A DNA stretch of 64,000 bases from Rotaria sordida (lineage: Eukaryota > Rotifera > Eurotatoria > Philodinida > Philodinidae). Made by a program: the position numbers and the translations under genes. Each line of letters opens with the position of its first letter. The stretch's first letter is position 1. The DNA is taken from positions 1 through 64,000 of the forward strand of contig CAJNOL010000394.1 in assembly GCA_905250125.1 (NCBI GenBank), given 5' to 3'. Of this stretch, positions 62,213-64,000 are shown one piece after another. The notes under the pieces were generated by a model. That model searched no databases, was not told the DNA's origin, and saw only the letters and a program-made list of their open reading frames with translations.

Positions 62213-64000
62213 ATGAATAGTTTAACTATTGGTGATATTGTTCAGAATTCAGTACAACGTGCTATGTAAGTTTGTGTAACAAAAATAAAGAAAAAACGAA
62301 AAAGCCAACAACCCTTCTTATTTGTCTAAAATAGTGTCTGTTGGCTTGGTTTTATCGAAGAAACACCGATAATCGGTTTGCAATTGATTGATTCGATATT
62401 GCCTGGTAAGAAAAAGAATTTGTTTCATCTTATTCATCAAGTTTTTCTTTTTATGTTATAGGATATACTGATGGTACTTGTCCGTTTGATAATAAGCGTT
62501 ATTTTAATTGTCCAAAAGGAAAAGGTTATTATATCTTAGAATCTGGTTTTACTGATTCGTACAAGATTATTGAAAAGAAGATCGATATTAACAGGCTTAC
62601 AACTTCCGATAATGAATTCCACGACGACAAGTGAATATTTAATTTATTAATATGAATAGATAATATTTCTCGGATGATTTCATTTTAGCTATGCTTTTGA
62701 TAGGAAATTAATGTTTGAGTATATTCGATTAGTATAGATCTTGTTGTTGTTGTTTTTGAATATTAGGTAAAATTTATTATTGTCTTATATAAAAATTTCA
62801 GAATGTCAAATTCATACGAATCAATAGAAGAAAACGATAGTTAAAGTTGTATAATCATCATTTTAGTAGAATGATAAAGAATCAATGTAATATTTCTCAT
62901 AAAACAGCTATATGGGTTTATAGATAATTCATTTTTCAAAATGTTTAGTTGTCGAAATGTATATCATACATTTTCCTATCCATTCGAGAAAATGATAATT
63001 TTCAAACCTCAATTTGCAGACATGTGATTCAATCACATACAATACCATGCGAAGATGAGAGTAGCATGTGAAAAATAAAGATTCATCCCATGGAATGGAT
63101 TTGTAGATGATTTTGCTGGTTAACAATAATTGAATATTGACATTCAAATATTGAATTCGTCGAGATATTACAAAAAAGATGAAAACGATATTTATTGTCG
63201 AATATCAAAGATTGAGACAGATAGAAGCTCCAAAATGAAAAAAATCTATATAAGATTATGGGAAATTTTCAAAACAATTACTACTTACTCTCGTGTAAGG
63301 CTTTATACTCAATTAGAAGAGTTTATTAAATATTCGTATTTATACTCATATCTACTGTTTCTTATCCTTGAATAAATTGTTTGTTATTTTCAAGATTTCT
63401 CTAGCTTATTTCTCTATACTATTAAAAAAACTCTATTGCCAATTTTATTTTTTCGGCATTGCAACTAATTGTCGTAGATCTATCTATTTAAATAAATGTA
63501 ACTAAAATTGAACTTTTAAGATTTGAATCTCGTACACAAACACTGTCTGTACATTGCGACATAAGTCATCGCTTAAAAATCAGCATCTTGATAATTTTAC
63601 GGATAATATAAAATTGTTCGATAAATTTTCTCTATGATTTCTTCTTAAAATTTATATTTTATAGACAATCTTTGTCAACATCTCCAGTCAATATACCCAT
63701 AACTCAACAACCAATTCGATCATTTTCTTCACCAGCTATATCTCAAATTGAACCTAATTTAGATAATAATCATGTGATATCACCATCACGTGGTGTTCTT
63801 AGTCGATTAACATCCGAACGAGAACAACGAAGAATTCAAATGACTTCATCGGCAACTGATGATAAAGATTCAATCAATCAAACATCATCCATTGAATCAG
63901 ATCCAATATCATCACGAATATATCGTCCAGAAAATTACAGATCAACATCCTATGATAAACCTGAAGAATCACAACTGGGTGAATTAACATTACATGATAA
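62213..64000 (+). CDS. CAP-Gly protein, probable CYLD 5' part, truncated by window end
   Basis: Exons 62213-62265, 62335-62405, 62462-62630 and 63665 onward join in phase; the last runs off the window. Residues ~1-60 form a CAP-Gly domain: GDIVQNS, VCWLGFIEE, IIGLQLIDS, then YTDGTCPFDNKRYFNCPKGK with the Gly/aromatic pattern that binds microtubule EEY or zinc-peptide tails. After that comes a Lys-rich stretch, and from 63665 a Ser/Pro/Thr-rich linker (SLSTSPVNIPITQQP). CYLD has three CAP-Gly domains joined by such linkers before a USP domain. The neighbouring upstream exons carry a CYLD-like USP half, so the locus context supports CYLD, but the diagnostic catalytic part is outside the window. 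The third intron is about 1 kb. CLIP-type proteins are the alternative. Confidence 0.65.

Overview
The window is AT-rich animal nuclear DNA. Protein-coding genes are cut by many short GT-AG introns (about 50-90 nt), a few introns reach about 1-1.5 kb, and intergenic DNA carries many small inverted-repeat elements. Recognisable metazoan proteins (PITRM1, POMGNT1, NR2C2AP, SLC35A and CYLD families), the compact introns, probable trans-splice acceptors directly before several ATGs, and an intronless Rieske oxygenase that could be horizontally acquired suggest a small invertebrate. A bdelloid rotifer is my best guess, but the species is inferred, not proven.

Layout. 0.7-8.4 kb: three paralogous four-pass membrane proteins (TMEM272-like), one divergent from the other two. 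8.4-17.7 kb: no recognisable gene. 17.7-20.3 kb: an SLC35A nucleotide-sugar transporter in five exons. 22.5-23.0 kb: a foldback repeat. 24.4-26.7 kb: a low-complexity protein of about 600 aa with a 17-Thr tract. 27.9-28.5 kb: a large foldback element. 30.3-39.8 kb: three minus-strand genes packed head to tail, a PADR1-type zinc protein, then PITRM1 (22 exons), then NR2C2AP, with gaps of only 71 and 118 bp. NR2C2AP holds a textbook U12-type AT-AC intron. A Gln-rich intronless gene lies antisense inside a PITRM1 intron. 41.1-48.2 kb: a POMGNT1-like glycosyltransferase with two stem ILEI/FAM3 domains. 50.3-51.5 kb: the intronless Rieske oxygenase of choline-monooxygenase type. 52.1-58.9 kb: a 19-exon amino-acid-permease-like transporter with an intronless seven-TM gene inside one intron and a piggyBac-type MITE (TTAA target, 13-bp TIRs) in another. 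59.2-62.0 kb: one first exon that can join either of two related last exons, each coding a degenerate CYLD-type USP C-terminal half. 62.2 kb to the end: the 5' part of a CAP-Gly gene, probably CYLD itself.

Functional links are few. SLC35A (UDP-sugar import into the Golgi) and POMGNT1 (which uses UDP-GlcNAc there) belong to the same glycosylation system but are 21 kb apart. The most notable items are the U12 AT-AC intron, the operon-like trio, the double-ILEI POMGNT1, the split or degenerate CYLD locus, the two nested genes, and a family of foldback elements sitting in introns. Exon boundaries were read by hand from splice signals and reading frame; most are phase-checked, but none is confirmed by transcript data.
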